Shown here: one piece after another, positions 46,855 to 60,675 of the stretch
Layout: each line of letters starts with the position of its first letter
Position numbering within the stretch: the stretch's first letter is position 1
Source: Isoetes taiwanensis
Lineage: Eukaryota > Streptophyta > Lycopodiopsida > Isoetales > Isoetaceae
Reading direction: 5' to 3'
DNA: 64,000 bases
NCBI GenBank assembly: GCA_021234155.1
Contig: JAJEKV010000031.1
Coordinates: forward strand, 1,667,614-1,731,613
Made by a program: the position numbers and the translations under genes
The notes under the pieces: model-generated
Seen by the model: the letters and a program-made list of their open reading frames with translations, nothing else
Databases searched by the model: none
What the model was told of the DNA's origin: nothing

Positions 46855-49800
46855 ATAGATAGATACATTTATTGTCCTTGTGTCCAGAACCGTGGACTTA
46901 TGTAGCATAGGCCGAGGCTCACGATGGGCGCTACTGTAGCACATCATCTTTGGTTTACAATCATGACCTTTTATGAAACTACTTTTCTCTATTATTATCT
47001 GACGCAGCTTTGGATCGGCTTCAAGGCCCGTTGCAGGTCGCGATGGTTATCAATCGACTGAGCTACAGGCATTTAGGAAGCGGTGTAAATTAAGCCTCTC
47101 GATGGTTCATATGAAGCCCCTTTTTCTTTATGTCTTCCGGTGCCTTCACGAAGTCATTTCCACGTATTCGTCTGCGGATCCCTCATTGTTTACATCCTTG
47201 CCATCACTTAATTGTGTCTGGAGTTGACCCCATACATTTACGTACTTGTTCCGTGTCTTCATATCTTTGGGCATTCATTTAGCATATAGTTTTTCGCTCT
47301 TCACTTCCCCTCACGGTACAGGTGCATGTCAGAATCATCTTTTCTCTATTCATATCATCCTTTTCAATTCTTAGGTCATGACTATTCTAAATCTTGCTAG
47401 GATATCTTCTGGCTTTCCTAGTAAATTATCTGACCATACGCTGTCTACTCTGTTCCGGGTTGAATCTTTGTCATAAGCCATATTATCTCTTGGGCTGAGT
47501 AATGTTTTTCGCATTGAAGCTTGCGTAGCTTTGTTTGCCCACATTCATCATTCCATTCTTCTTCTTTTTTTTTTTTTTTTATTAGGCGACTATTTATATT
47601 AAGTATGGGTTAAATATACAAAAACACCTATATCAATTTAAGATACTTTTAGAAAAAGAGAGAATTATCTGAAAAGCATAGTCTCTTTTGAGCGATGAGA
47701 TAGAAGCTAATGAATTCCTTGGAGGTCTTTGGTTTTGTCCCTTTTCCTTGCTTTCCCTTCGCGGTCGGATGGAATGTCACATTAGGTGCATTCTGATTTA
47801 CACTTAGCCATGTTAAACCTTCATTTGGCATCATTTTCGCATATCAGATCTCTTGAATGTTGTAATTTAGTCTGACGGCAACCACAGGCGCATATGGCAT
47901 CGAGATGTGCGAGATGTGCTCAGCTAGGTAGAAGAACTTGATCCATTCCTTTTCGTTATAAACTTTGTTCGCCTTTTCCATTTTTAGGCCTCCTGGTCAT
48001 GAGACAAAGTATACTGCGACAATAAGCGACTCATACATTAACACTGGGATCCAATTAATATCATACAATACTGTTGTATAATCCCTTAGGGGATAATTTC
48101 AAAATCAAATATGAAGGAGTTTCTCCTTCCAAACTCTCCGCGGGAGATATATATTCTCGATCCGTTGGGTTCAGTAGGCGCAGAAGAACTCTTTGTGATT
48201 GAAGTTAACAAAGATTTTAGCCCTAGGATCTCGAGCAGTTCGAGAACGACCGGACCATAGGCAAGACACGAATAGATGATTTTCATCCTCCTTATAGGCA
48301 GGCATACGTCACAAATATCGAAATTAGTGTAGAAAGTTTAAATCTCTTATAGTTATTGTGTCCCTTGTGCCATAGGCGCCACATAAAGGCTTTGATTTCG
48401 GTTCGTGGGCTACTCCACACATAAATTTGAAAGGGTTCCTCCTAGGCATGTCGGAAAACTCCCCATTTAAGGTGAATTAACTGGTTTTGATCTCTCATGG
48501 GGAATTTGTAGGCGAATTGACTTTGCTGGCCATTTCACCCATTGTGCTTCAAAGTCCACAGGAGTGGGACATACCATTCACTCTTTGTATGAATAATGGC
48601 TACATACGGCAAGCATGTTCTTGACCTTCCCGCAGGGGCGGGTTATGAAATAAAATAGTCCATTATCTCATCATATAGATCTAGATCATGGTGATCCTTT
48701 GCCCTGAAAGTTTAAACAGTCGAAGTGTGGGCTAGAGCATGTCAAGGATTATCCAAGAATGAAACCCAGGATTCCAAAAAATGGATTGATCATTGGATAA
48801 ACCCTTTTCCCAATGTACATCTGTTTAATTTCGAGCCAAGCCTTTATCCACTTTTTAATAAGACACCCAGGAGTGGTGGTGGAGCGATGGAAAAGAAGAT
48901 AAGAGTGTGGCAGGTCATCTTTAGAGGTTTCTCCAACCATAAAGGTGGCGTTACTAATATAATGCCCTGTCAGTGCAGATGGGTGCTTGATCCTATCATA
49001 AGAGGCTTTATGAAAATATTTTCTTGTAGAAGCCAAACCTTGCTTTTCTTATTAATAGTTCCCAGTCCACATACACTTGACTTGCAACACTGCCATAGAG
49101 CGGGTGCAGCCTATACATTTTGGCCACGGGGGTCAAACATAATAATACCTTGAAGCTTATTAGGGTAAAAAGCATGTTAGGTGTACCACTTTGGAACACA
49201 TAAAGTACATACACTAGGTACTTCGAGGCTGGAGGTACTTTCTCATTTTTATTTTTATTTAAAACTAGTACAAAAATCCAAAATAAAAAGTCAAGAGACA
49301 GCATTAATATTCAAGGTTGGAGCCGAATATATTGCTACTGAAAATCAAAATATATAAAGTTCTAGAATGTACCTTTTATTGAAGGATATTACACAGTGCC
49401 AGTACCCGATCACAGAGTACCTTTTGAAATACTTTGGTCACTAAATAATACTTTTAAGGGACACCCTAACATTAGCACTACACGCATTAGTAACTTTTTG
49501 GGAGCTAAAAATGGTGAAGATTATTAGACTGTGAGGGAGGATATCATAAAATTAGCTTCTCAATAGCTCTGCCATTCTTGGAAAGATATTTTAAATTCGG
49601 GGTGTCCCACCTTTTTATAAAATTGCTCCAGTTATGTCATTCCACAATTCAGGCATTACTTCGATGGCAAAGAATACCCGATAATTAGGTATCGGTTTCA
49701 TCCCCATTTTCTTATACATTTACTTCCACATCCCTAAACCAGCTGTTGCTCGATTATATGGGCCATTGGTTTCTGATCTCATATACTATGGTTGTTTGTG

Positions 49801-50700
49801 GTGTGTTCGTTCTCAACTTGAATTCTGTTTATGCCATTGCTGAATATTCCTTCACCTTCTCCCATTTCTTTTTACATTAGCCCAGGTCCCCAGGGCCTCT
49901 GCCCCATATAGTTGTGTAGTTTGCAACCATTCTGTTGAACAAATTTCCCAATTTGCTAATACTTTGTTGCGAGAAATTTTTCATATTGTAGTAACTCAGG
50001 TGGTTGGTTTGGAATCTTATGCTCATCCCTTTAGCCCATTTCCTGTGCCGTGCGGTCCGTGTACGTATCGAGATGTCATGCATTGATTCTTCTAGCTCTG
50101 GTTCCCAAATATCGCTTGGTTTTGTGTCTATTCACATCCAAAGAAAAGACTATTTGGTTTCGCGAGATTAGCCCCTTCATAACTTCTGTCTTTTCAACGA
50201 AGCTTTCCATGATTCGATGGCTCTATGCATTCCCTTGTTTTGTAGCCCATCACTACGGGTCATACACATAACATGATGGGTACTGGTGTCCCCTAGTATG
50301 GGCGTCTACATCCTGCTGATGCTATGAAATCACATAATGCATCTATGTATAATCACGAGCAGTGTGGGGATAGTGAGCATCCTACTTGACTCCCGTCATC
50401 GTAATCTATTGCTTTCCCTTCTTCTTCCATTTCGCATATACATTATAAATCTGATCTTGCAGGTACCCCTCTCATATCCTTTGGTACTGCATATCTATAA
50501 GCCTTTGTATTAGTTTTCCCTCGAATTGTGTCAAAAAGCTTTCCCTAAAGTCCTAAAGCAGCATATTACTTTCTTCCCCTGGTTTCTATTTTATTTCTAC
50601 CAATATCGAGGTCACTAAGTGATCAAGTAGTTTGGAAATGTTCGGCTGGTCTGCACTTATGCATGCTCTCACAGTTTCCCTCATACGCCCCATTAAGCGA
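46855..50700 (-). mobile_element. LINE with decayed reverse transcriptase (copy B)
   Basis: Counterpart of the copy-A LINE at 25.79-29.52 kb. The candidate 3' end is clearer here: a hairpin GTCCA-GAACCG-TGGAC at 46882-46897, next to ATAGATAGATA on the plus strand (the tail of the minus-strand element). The catalytic region near 50.24-50.28 kb is scrambled (VPIML is legible, Y-A-D-D is lost). A frame at 49036-48749 (AGCLIK-like, then KKWIKAWLEIKQMY and PMINPFFGILGFILG) covers the segment missing from copy A. WAKGMSIRFQTNHLSYYNMK and LVANYTTIWGRG-like sequence lie near 49.9-50.05 kb. All frames are interrupted. Confidence 0.7.
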
Positions 50701-52595
50701 CTTATTGTCTAAAACTTTTCCAAACCATTTGCAAAATAAAACTCACCATTATGGTTCGTAATTTCGGGTTCTGTTACTTCCTCCCTTGTGTGAGTATACC
50801 CTATTCTCCTTATCTGGTACAGAATCTACCATGTGTATAGTCTAGATTGAATATGCTCATCACTTTCATTTCCTATTCTTTGTGTCTGCACATTTAAGCC
50901 AAATATAAGGTACGGAAAAAGACATGGATTGAGAATATGACACTAATAAATTAGGATGATGGTTATAGTACTTTCCAATAGCCATTTGTTTATTTATGGT
51001 CTAATTAATATAAAATGTTCAAAATTCATAGAAAGGAAATTGAAGACTTCCTCAAAATTCCAGTGAACACGTCGAACCCATAGCAGCAAAGATTCAATAT
51101 ATGCAACGATTTCCTAAGCAATATAATGCTTCTAATCAAGATTCTTTGAAAAATGGAAGCGCATGGACCAATTTCGATAACTTCTCTCAAATACCCATAT
51201 GGGAAACTACATAACTCAAGATTAGGTCAAGTTGTTCTTCACATGACATCCATTTATAAAGGAGTAGTTTGACTTGGTTATAATTAACTTGCGATGTGGA
51301 GTGAGCTTGTAAAGATCTTGGCATATATACCATAAATATATCCTTGCAACATTCTACACTTATACGAAATATCTACTCTCTATAACACAAAAATAGTAAG
51401 CGATAAACAAATACTTACTCTTTACTGTAACTTGCAATTTGAATGATAGGTGGGATAAAGGGTTATATCGGCCAGAATTTTGAGAGAAATTATATTACAA
51501 ATCTCCAAGAAGCGATGAAATGAACCAATTGCTAGGAGCAACCTAGTTGCAAATCCATGATCCAAAGACATTCCTTGGATAAATGTCGCGACCACCTTGC
51601 ATAATTTTGCAATAGTACATTTAGATGCATCTATTTTTGCTCTACTTTCACTGAGTCCGTGCATGCCCATTCTGTGCCCGGCATTTGCCATCTAGGCAGA
51701 AGGATCAATGGGGCCTTCACCATGAATCCTCAAAGCCTAAATTGAGGTTTTTCACTTTCTATAAGTCTTATAACTCCAACGAAGCTCAAAATGTATGGTA
51801 CAGTTATTCTCATTTGTTTTAACCATTTTTAAGTTCAACTGTCAATCTCAGGTAGATGCAATGTGTCAACTCCGAAGGAACTCAACATGCATAGAACAAA
51901 AGGGCCAAATGCTACAATATAATAATTTTGGCTACAAAATTGGCAAGAACTATGGCACATTGATCAAAATAGCCATGACAATTCGATGTTCACTGAACTA
52001 AACAATAGAGTCAAACACTACAACAGAATAACTTTGGCTACAAAATTGGCAAAAACCATAGCACATTGATCAAAATCTATTATAACGTTCAAACTTCAAA
52101 TTGATACACCAACTTAATATGCAATAAGAGACTGGATCTGCTGAGAATTTATAGTAGTCTAACTGCATCCTATAATAACTCAACTCAAAGACTGAAATTT
52201 GGTCAGCACATATTAAAGAGACCAGTAGATAATTTATTTTTCAATAAATTGAATTCTTCATGACATGGAAATACAATCTGAATACTCAAGAATTATCATG
52301 CAAAAATATAAGCAGTGAAGTTGAGCACCTTTTGTAGTGGTCCTAGTCTATCCCGAAAGCGAGAGAAATATATTATATGCTTATCTTGATCCTTGATAGA
52401 AGTGAAAAAAATTCTTGATCATGTATGGCACAAAGTTCATCTACATTACTTGTCTCAGGAGAAGCACAATTTAGATTAGATACCAATATTACGCAATATA
52501 TACAATATTGTGGACTTGAGAGTCATAGACATAATGGATCTGATTTTGAATAGAACCAATAGGTCATAAACATACCTCAAAGAACCAAATATTAA
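50700..52595. other. Unassigned stretch (copy-B counterpart of 29.75-31.45 kb)
   Basis: It contains the second occurrence of the GGCTACAAAATTGGCA pair at about 51930-52060. No gene is recognised. Confidence 0.4.
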
Positions 52596-52597
52596 CA

Positions 52598-53045
52598 GAG
52601 GAAGGAAGTATATATTTTAACGTCGCGGAGGCCAAACTTGGCCTATGAGGGCCAGTACATGCAATACACAAAGCGAGATAAAAACCACCAAAAGACAAAT
52701 GCTACTATACAATGTGTCCCTACTACTAAGTGAAAAAAACCCCCACATGGGAGAAAAACCTGGTAGTAGGCTCTCGGATCCTTGTCACATAAGGGATTCT
52801 CCTAGCAGTAGAGACTTGCAAAATGTGGGATGTGAGATAGGCAACCAGTGGCGATGCGGCAATTGATGAAAGCGGTGCATGAGCATCTAAGATCGTATGT
52901 GTTGCTGGGATATGCGTATATGCGAGACACTCTTGAGCATGGTGCTCATCCTCTCTTGTCGCATGTAGCTGGCATATTCTCTCTCATGCGGGAAGAGACC
53001 GATCATGACTTGGAATTGATGCCTCCCCATCAACCATCACATGCA
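52598..53045 (-). mobile_element. 5'-truncated LINE 3' end, (TTCC)n tail (copy B)
   Basis: Twin of 31457-31920. The inner stem AGGCC/GGCCT and the TTCC tail next to CTTGGCCTATGAGGGCC are kept; the tail has fewer TTCC units than in copy A. The coding remnant is more scrambled. Microsatellite length differing between otherwise matching copies is expected from slippage. Confidence 0.75.
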
Positions 53046-54474
53046 TTTATTAGAAACTGTGAGTAGTAAGAACATATGCTAAGCTATCTAATAATAATTT
53101 TATGGCAATAACCTAGATATTTGGAATCTAATTTAGGAATAACTTGTCTATTTAAAATCTTATGGATGGATTCAGACATGAGGCAAGATCAAAAAGCAAT
53201 CTGCTTGCAATCATTTCACAACAAATTAAATACATGACTGTAAAGAACATTCTACTTACAATCATTTCACAACAAATTAAATACATGACTATTAGCTCAG
53301 CCTCCAACCCAATGTCAATTGAAGATCAATGGAGGAATGATTGACAGTCAGCCTGAATGGAATATAAAGAAAGCAATCAGGCTGATAAGGGAGAAATCAA
53401 CGTCGTAGAGAAAAAGACTGCAGGAATGGCTAATAGCTAGCTGGATGGAAACATAATAAAACAATCAGTTGATAAGAAAGAAATTGACATCATAGAGATA
53501 TAAAAGTGCTGAAAAAACAACTTCTTCAAACTTTATGCCTGATGACATGAAAACAAATGTGAAACAGATGTGAAAGACCTGAGAAATTTTATCTGCATTA
53601 TATACAATAAAACCTAGACTACTGAATGTGAGCAAACAAATTCAGATTAGCAAAGATTTTAAAAGCATTTCCAGCTGTGGCAATGAACTTAAAGCAAAAC
53701 ATAGATAATTTCTGCTGGATTTGATTTCATACAAAATAAAAATGATCTAATCATGTTCATTTCATTTGAAAAATCAACCTAATATACTTTGCACAATTAA
53801 GAGCAAGAGTTATACAAAAATAAAATAGCTTTCACTCTCATGCAAAATGAAATATTCATCCAACCTCAACGCATCAGCCTGCCCGCTCCAAACATGGGTC
53901 AGTGCAGTGGAAGATCCCGGGCAAAATGCATCAAAATCAAAGTCCGCTGATCCACCTGGGCAGGCCGGACGTGCGTCCAAAATATTCTCCTCTTAGCGGT
54001 CTAACTGCAAGAGAGAGGCTTTAACATCTCACCCGCTTAGGATAGTTTGGTAACAACCCTTGCCAAGAGCTTAGTTTTTGATTATCATCCTCAAAAATAT
54101 TATATTGAGTACAAACATGGCCGAACGGCACCCATGAATATAAGCAACTTTGTTATATCTCTCTAACAACCGGAGAGGTCTAGAGTTAACTTCTTTCCGA
54201 CGCTACGTTCTAATGAGCTACCGTAGGCATCACGTGATCCGAAACCCCAAAGAAATATCAATGATATCCAAATAAGAATATTATTCTAAGAATTGAATAG
54301 AGTAGAATAAGTTTTCAGCGGCCCACGAGACCCACTTCCGGCCTGTGACTCAAACAAAAAGAGGAAGCGACATCACCGAAGGATTAAAACCTTGCCCCGA
54401 ACCGTACCCGGACCCTGGTATGCTCAAAGCCTTTCTTGCATGCTCACAAAATGAACTATGTACAGAGTTGAATG

Positions 54475-54530
54475 AATAGAATAGAATAGAATAGTTTTGA
54501 ATGTCCACGGAGACCATTAGGTCATGGGAC
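54475..54530 (-). mobile_element. LINE 3' terminus with (TATTC)n tail (copy B)
   Basis: Twin of 33391-33456. The stem-loop at 54530-54503 has inner stem GACC/GGTC and outer arms GTCCCA and TGGAC, followed by TATTC repeats on the minus strand. A further, heavily scrambled tail (twin of 33210-33265) lies just to the left at about 54290-54345. Confidence 0.7.
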
Positions 54531-56104
54531 CCATACAATGGGCTAGTACAATATTACTAATAGGAACTGATTGAGGAACTTTGAATAATAAAACAACGAA
54601 AATGCACATCATCTAAAAAATTATGAAGTAAACCCCATCCAAATTCATAAATGCAAACTTACTGCAAATTCCAGAGATAATAAAACCACTATCCCTATCC
54701 TCCATAATGACTCCATGTTGGAAATAATGACACGACTGCAGAACCATCTATCATGATATCTCATGATATCTTGAATCTAGAAATCATACCAAAGTTTTTC
54801 TAATTTTTGAAAATCAGAATATTTTCTCGATGCTAAAACATTGAAAACCCGAAAACTAACCTAAAACCAAAAGTTTTAGGAACCCCGAGAAACCAAATTT
54901 AAATAATAGGATAATTTTGGTCAGAATCATGAAAGTTCAAGCAACATTGAAAAACATAGAAACTGGAAGTGGTCAAAGAAGTCCTGGCTTTTAATACTTA
55001 TAGCATGAAAATCCTTTTAATTTTTTCATGTCATCCCTGGCATTACAATTCTACAATCCTAGAGACTTCCATCGAAATATTTGCAAATTGCATATTCATT
55101 CCTACTGCATGTAGATTATCGGGAGAAGATGCTGCTGGGCTCCTCTCAAGACGATCCTTACAAATCGTGACACTTTCATTCTATCTTCTCACGAACTTCA
55201 ACTATAGCTAGAGATCAATTGGGATATGACAACTCTACTTGATAGTCGAATGAATTGACAACAAGACCCTCAACAATCCTGCTACGTATAATCGTAAATG
55301 TAATGCAACAAAATTTCAATATCCTAAAGTAAAATTTCCGTTAAACTTGGTTATAGCAAAACGAGCACTAGAAATAAGAGTTTTCGAAAATACTTTTCAC
55401 AAATTGGAGCGAACAGGTGAAAGGCAAAGACGCTTGTATTCTATGGCTATGGCCGACGGAGGTAACTCTGAGGGATTGAATCCAAGGATAGGGCCGAAGT
55501 TGCATATATAAAATACGAAAAAAATATAAAACGTGATAAACTCTCTTTAAAATATATGCTTTATACGCGAAAAGGGAAGAATAGTCAAGTAAAGAAAGTC
55601 GCTAAAATGTTAGCCGCATTACACGCGATCACATCTTCGCATAGTATAATGGGCAAGTTCACGGGTGGTCCGGCACCTCGCAGACGCAAATAGTGTTGTG
55701 CACGAGGTTGCAATGTCCATGTCTTGTGGATGCCAAAAGCATAATGCGATCGCAAAAAACTGATCTGAGACCACCTAATGTCAACGGTCGCATATGCACC
55801 TATGCGAAAACAAACAAGCCCTGAAACTTTGGTGCTCCATGTTGGACCGCAGGTTATCTTGTTATCGATGCAATAATTATATCGCGGACGTTCCATTGAG
55901 GATATACGACTGTGTCATGTTTTTTTTTCTTCTTCCACGAGGTCCATGATGTTAACCACATTTAAATTGTCGCCGCAAAGATTCATGCAAAGAATGTCAA
56001 GCGCACATACCACGAGCACCACTGAGGCCGATATCCCAGACCAAAATGGCATCAAATACCACAACCCTTAGAAATGGTCTTCCTTCTGACGTCGAATTGG
56101 CTGG

Positions 56105-57395
56105 CTGTGCTCACGCTTTGTGCACCGCAGGGTTTGCGCCGCAACTTAGCTACATCGATCCCATGATTACATGATTTATCCACCTGGCTATGATTCAAAC
56201 CCTAGCTGCATTACCAGACCAAACAAGAGTTATTTAGATGCCCAAAGGTGTGCAGACCCTAACTTTGCTCCTCCGGATGAGTTTGCCTTTTGACCGACCT
56301 TAGCGATGTCAGGTCGAAATGAGGTTTGCAAGCGCCATTCGTGAATCGACATTTAAGTAGATTGCTTCAAAATGATCGGGCAGATCCGAAACTGTCAGTT
56401 TGATTGCCCCACATCCGACTTAGATGTGGAAACTCTGCAAAACAATAAGATCAAACCCACCAAAGCCAATTCAGATTTAAAGACGAAGGTTTATAAAAGG
56501 GCCAAAAATGTTGAAACGAGGATGCCTTTGCTAGAGCTTTTCGATCACAATGCAGACCGATGGACCTGCCTCATCTTGCTAAACTAGCAGCGCAATCAGC
56601 TAGACGACATGGAATAGAAATGGCTGAGAGAGCCCACAAAACCCATATGGAAGAAATAAAATCTTTAAATAGGAATATCTCTTTGCTATTTCCAGCCCTT
56701 AGAGGCAAGGTACTTCAAACATCTTGGGAATGACAATTTGTTTTAATATAAATAAGTGATCTTAAAGAAAAGAAACCGAATTGGGAGTTAATATCAGATA
56801 ACTTAGGCCGACAATTTCATCGATATAAGGGAAATGAAGAAAGATTTCGTGAGGTTTGAGAGAGATTTATCCAAATAGCATAGAAACCTGAACCAAAAAC
56901 TGTTGAAGAGTGCATTAGGGTCTTTCCGCCTCACTATCAGGAAAGTAAGGGAGATGACACTGTAAGATATAGCGATGCGATAAAGGGCTGGGAAGCATTA
57001 TTTAGTTTTAAGCAGGACATGCAAGATGATCTGAGAGCTAAAAACCAGTAAACCCGCAGACGGATGTCTCTTTATCTTACCACCACCACTGTAAACTTTC
57101 TCCTGGAAATTGGACCATTGTTGATGGAAAGAGTGAATGTGTAGTTTGTGGCATGGAATTTAGTGTCAACTTTGCCATGCATGTACAACCTAAATGTGGA
57201 CACAAGTTCCACTTATGGTGCTTCCGTGGGCATGCGTACCCGGTAATGTAACATTTGTAACTGGACGCCAATGTACTTATATTCGTACTGGTTACCTCAC
57301 TTTGTCGCTAATGTGGGAGGATGAAGAAGATACCGACCCAGCTACTAAAGGTACATGGGGTCATAATGTGACGATGAAGGGTGTTGAATTTTAGA
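56105..57395 (+). pseudogene. Coiled-coil protein with C-terminal RING-like motif (copy B)
   Basis: Twin of 35092-36330. The intron is at 56248-56312 (CCAAAG/GTGTGC ... TGTCAG). The middle part reads MDLPHLAKLAAQSARRHGIE, then MAERAHKTHMEEIKSL, a better coiled-coil start than in copy A. From 57135 the frame reads ECVVCGMEFSVNFAMHVQPK, then CGHKFHLWCFRGHAYP. This gives C-x2-C-x15-C-x-H-x2-H-x2-C, six of the eight ligands of a RING-H2 zinc finger. The final C-x2-C pair is not seen; a frameshift leads into GNVTFVTGRQC. A RING would recruit an E2 enzyme in ubiquitin transfer. No named family is recognised, and the frame is broken several times. Confidence 0.5.
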
Positions 57396-59284
57396 AATTA
57401 CAAGTAAGGAGGTGTCCACAAACTCGATCCATGATAAGCCCTTTGAAAAGCGAGGTGATTTCATTTTATTTCGATAGTCCGAAGCCTGCAAGTGAAAGGA
57501 GAAATGATAACAACCGGTTGAGGAAGAAGCAAGGGAGTTGCTGAAAATGAAGACAGTGATTTAAAGAAGCGAGGTCTGAGTAAGTATTTAACATTTAGAT
57601 TGGTGTTTCTTGCATCTGTATTTAGGCAGGTATGGAAGATAATATGAGAGATCTAAAAGATGTTGCAGGCAAGAAAGAAACATTTGATAAAGTTTCGCAG
57701 TGCTGTGTCGCCATCTAAATTTCATTATGTAGACTAGTGATACCATCACCAAATAACTGGGCATTTAAGATGTTGTATCATGTCGAGGAAGGGTCCTGAT
57801 CAAGCTCCATTAGAGCATTGTACCACTTGTTTAAGCTCCACCAGCAAGCACCACTTGATCAAGCTCCACCACATGTGAAAGTTGTATACAATGGAAATGG
57901 CAATATCCAATGATGCAAGTCTGTTGGCACACATATTCATAACACAAAGACGCATGTATCAGAATGTGATTCGATCAGTATTTACCTTTGAACTATGCGG
58001 GAAGTATTTTGCAACAACGAACTTCTTTCACACATTGGGATGATCCTTTGCTCATGTTCATCTATAAAATTTAGCGAAAGAGTTATTGCCACATAGAGCA
58101 AACCGTACCCACTATGCAAAAAGCCAAAATTTTAGTGTTGTTTCTTCTTTGCCTGCTCAAAAGCCTCCCATATTGATGGCACTGGCTTCAAAGGGCAAGG
58201 AAAGCCTGGACATGATATGGCAAAAATTCTTAAGCATGGACTTCATTATCCAATAACACATTGAACTTCATCATCATCTGCAAGAGCCCATTTCTAATCA
58301 AGTACACAAACTCCTTTGGGGCTTTTATTATTATGTACAATATAGATGTTCTTGGAAATCATTCAACTTGAAAGGAGGATACAATGCCTGCTATTGTGGC
58401 TGGCCTGACATTATTTTGTATGAGTTACCTTTATTCCTCCATTGCCCAATCTCCGTTTTTAGCTTGTAGGACAAGTTTTTCGTAACTTCAAACAGCCTGA
58501 ACATAAATGGCAAAGAATTACGTACCTTGTATCCGAAGCCGATTTTAGACACATCCTAACATGTAGTGTTAATTTTAGAGGTGAAGTGTTATAGTATATC
58601 CTTAGCTAAGATTACAAATGTCTTTGAAAGAATCACTCGTTGTGGGAAAGCCAATTCAGCGTGGCATGTACGTTATAGTATCAAACCTTCCTTGTGGAAA
58701 TTTGGTCCCTTTAAAAATCTAGCGTTATTTCCGACTTGCAAATGGGTTTTTCACACACTCCAGCGATTTGCTTATCCGAACTCGAACCTTCATGCATCTC
58801 AATTCATGCTTCCGTGCTTCTAATGGATCATTCAGTAAACAGTCCTTATCTAAGAGAAGCCTTGCACCACGCTCCGCTGGTTATTGCATAAATCATTTTT
58901 ATCAATGGCATGCTAAAGCATGATCATTTGAAGGAAAGTTAACCTCATTTGTCTGTATCGTGCTACCACATGCCATGTATGGTAATTTTTGCGGGCTTGA
59001 GTCCCTTGTGCTATAGCGATTCAAGCTTTTGCATCATTTCCAACATCACAGTAAAACCAGAGCAGAAACGTTCTCTAGATAGTTACTCGACATTGTCGTG
59101 CCCATCACCTAAAACCTTACTTCAACACCTTTGTGTGTTTAGTGTTAAAACATGCCGTGGGACTTCCCAGCCTCAACTTGTCGTCTGCACCTAGGGTTTG
59201 CTAGTTGATGAGGTCGTTGCGAATACATGGCATTAGCAACATCCCTTACTAAATGCAAAACTATGCCGGCCAGGGTCCAGCTCA

Positions 59285-60130
59285 GTAGGGTGTTAGGGCG
59301 TTGCTACGAAGTCGATCAAGTTTGGGATATAATTTGATACTGTGAATTCGAGAAAGTTTCAACGGGGCCCTCAAAATTAATGTTGCTTTGCTTTATAACG
59401 TCTTTTATGAGTTTTATGAAGGAGGAGTTACAATATCCCGAATCTCCTCCATTGTCAAAGGCTTCAGGGCGACTCAAAAATTAAGTCAGTTGATATGTGT
59501 GTTGCTCGAATGAATTGCGGCTCTTTCAACTTATAAATTGAATCTACCCTCATTGCTGCTAAATGTTCTATTTCGTGTTGTAACTCTCTCTATTATAGTC
59601 AAGGTCGAGTTATGCATTTTTACATTCAAGAGAGTAGGCGAAACTTGGCGTACTGTTAGATCCATAAAGGTCAACCCATTGAGCAACAATTCCAACATGA
59701 ACGACCCATAATAAATTATGTCTAAATGATAGATTGCATTATGGTGCCGTTGCCATTCTCACAAATTGAAGCCTGAATATGCTTATATCGTAGATTGGAG
59801 AGTTGAAGCGGTTCTTCTTAAACTTTATAATGTGGGCCTTTATAAACGTTTGTGCGTATGAATTCATAATATCTTCAACTTCCACGTAAAACCCTTAGCA
59901 CTTGCAAAAATTAAGTTAGTGGCTGTTGCCATGTTCCTCAAATGAATTGTATTTTTAACTTGCAATTGACCTTATAAATTGAATCTACCCTATGCATTTA
60001 AAATCCCACAATCATTGTGGAGTTACCGCTTGAAGTGGGCCACATTTCGTGATCCACTAAGGTCAACCCATTGGACAACAAATCCAACACAACGATAGCA
60101 TAATATATTGGCGGTTCGGGTGATGATTGC
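59285..60130. repeat. Imperfect tandem duplication (copy B)
   Basis: Counterpart of 38408-39270: the two units start near 59300 and 59750, with AAGGTCAACCCATTG present in both (about 59667 and 60060). Confidence 0.65.
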
Positions 60131-60675
60131 AATATATATCCCATCCAATGGAGATACACATGTGATGGTAGATTAATTGAAGAGTGGAAACTCAAGAGAT
60201 ATAGGCAAAATGAGATGACTTAATATAATCAAGAGTTGATGGCTATAAGAAAATTATAAAGTGTAAAATAATGGGAACATGAATCAAGAAGAACGCCACT
60301 ATAGATGAGAAATCACAAAGGTGATTCTAGAATGCTGCATCCCAAATACAAGAGGTGTCCGGGTAATGGGACATTGGCACAAAATAGAAACAGATATTGT
60401 GTGGGACTGGGAGTGTCCAAAACGGAAAGAAAAATATTCAAATGGTGCTGGCGGTACAAGGCTTATGGTACTGTTCAGATTGATCAGGCAATTACCAAGG
60501 ACAGCAACATAATAAAGTACTGATTTAATACAAGAAATTACAACAGTGTCGGTAAATTATTTGGCGCTTAATACGGAGTAGTTCCGGCCGGGCAAGGGCT
60601 ATATTGTTTGCTGGAGTCCCATGACAACCATACGGTGGTCTAACTGTCTCAGGGCGAGGGAGACTCTCTCAACAT

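Larger units (their letters stand above)
45187..60675 (+). repeat. Segmental duplication, copy B (about 15.5 kb)
   Basis: Direct-orientation counterpart of 24126-39840 with the same order of internal elements. It keeps about 150 bp of LINE sequence at 48.80-48.95 kb that copy A lacks, and a better-preserved RING-like motif at 57.1 kb. The similarity ends at GGGAGACTCTCTCAACATA. The flanks beyond both ends differ from those of copy A. Confidence 0.9.

Noticed and set aside
24126-60675. The two 15.6-kb copies as LTRs of a giant retroelement
   Set aside because: They are far too long, contain their own LINEs and gene relics, and the 5.3 kb between them has no gag-pol.
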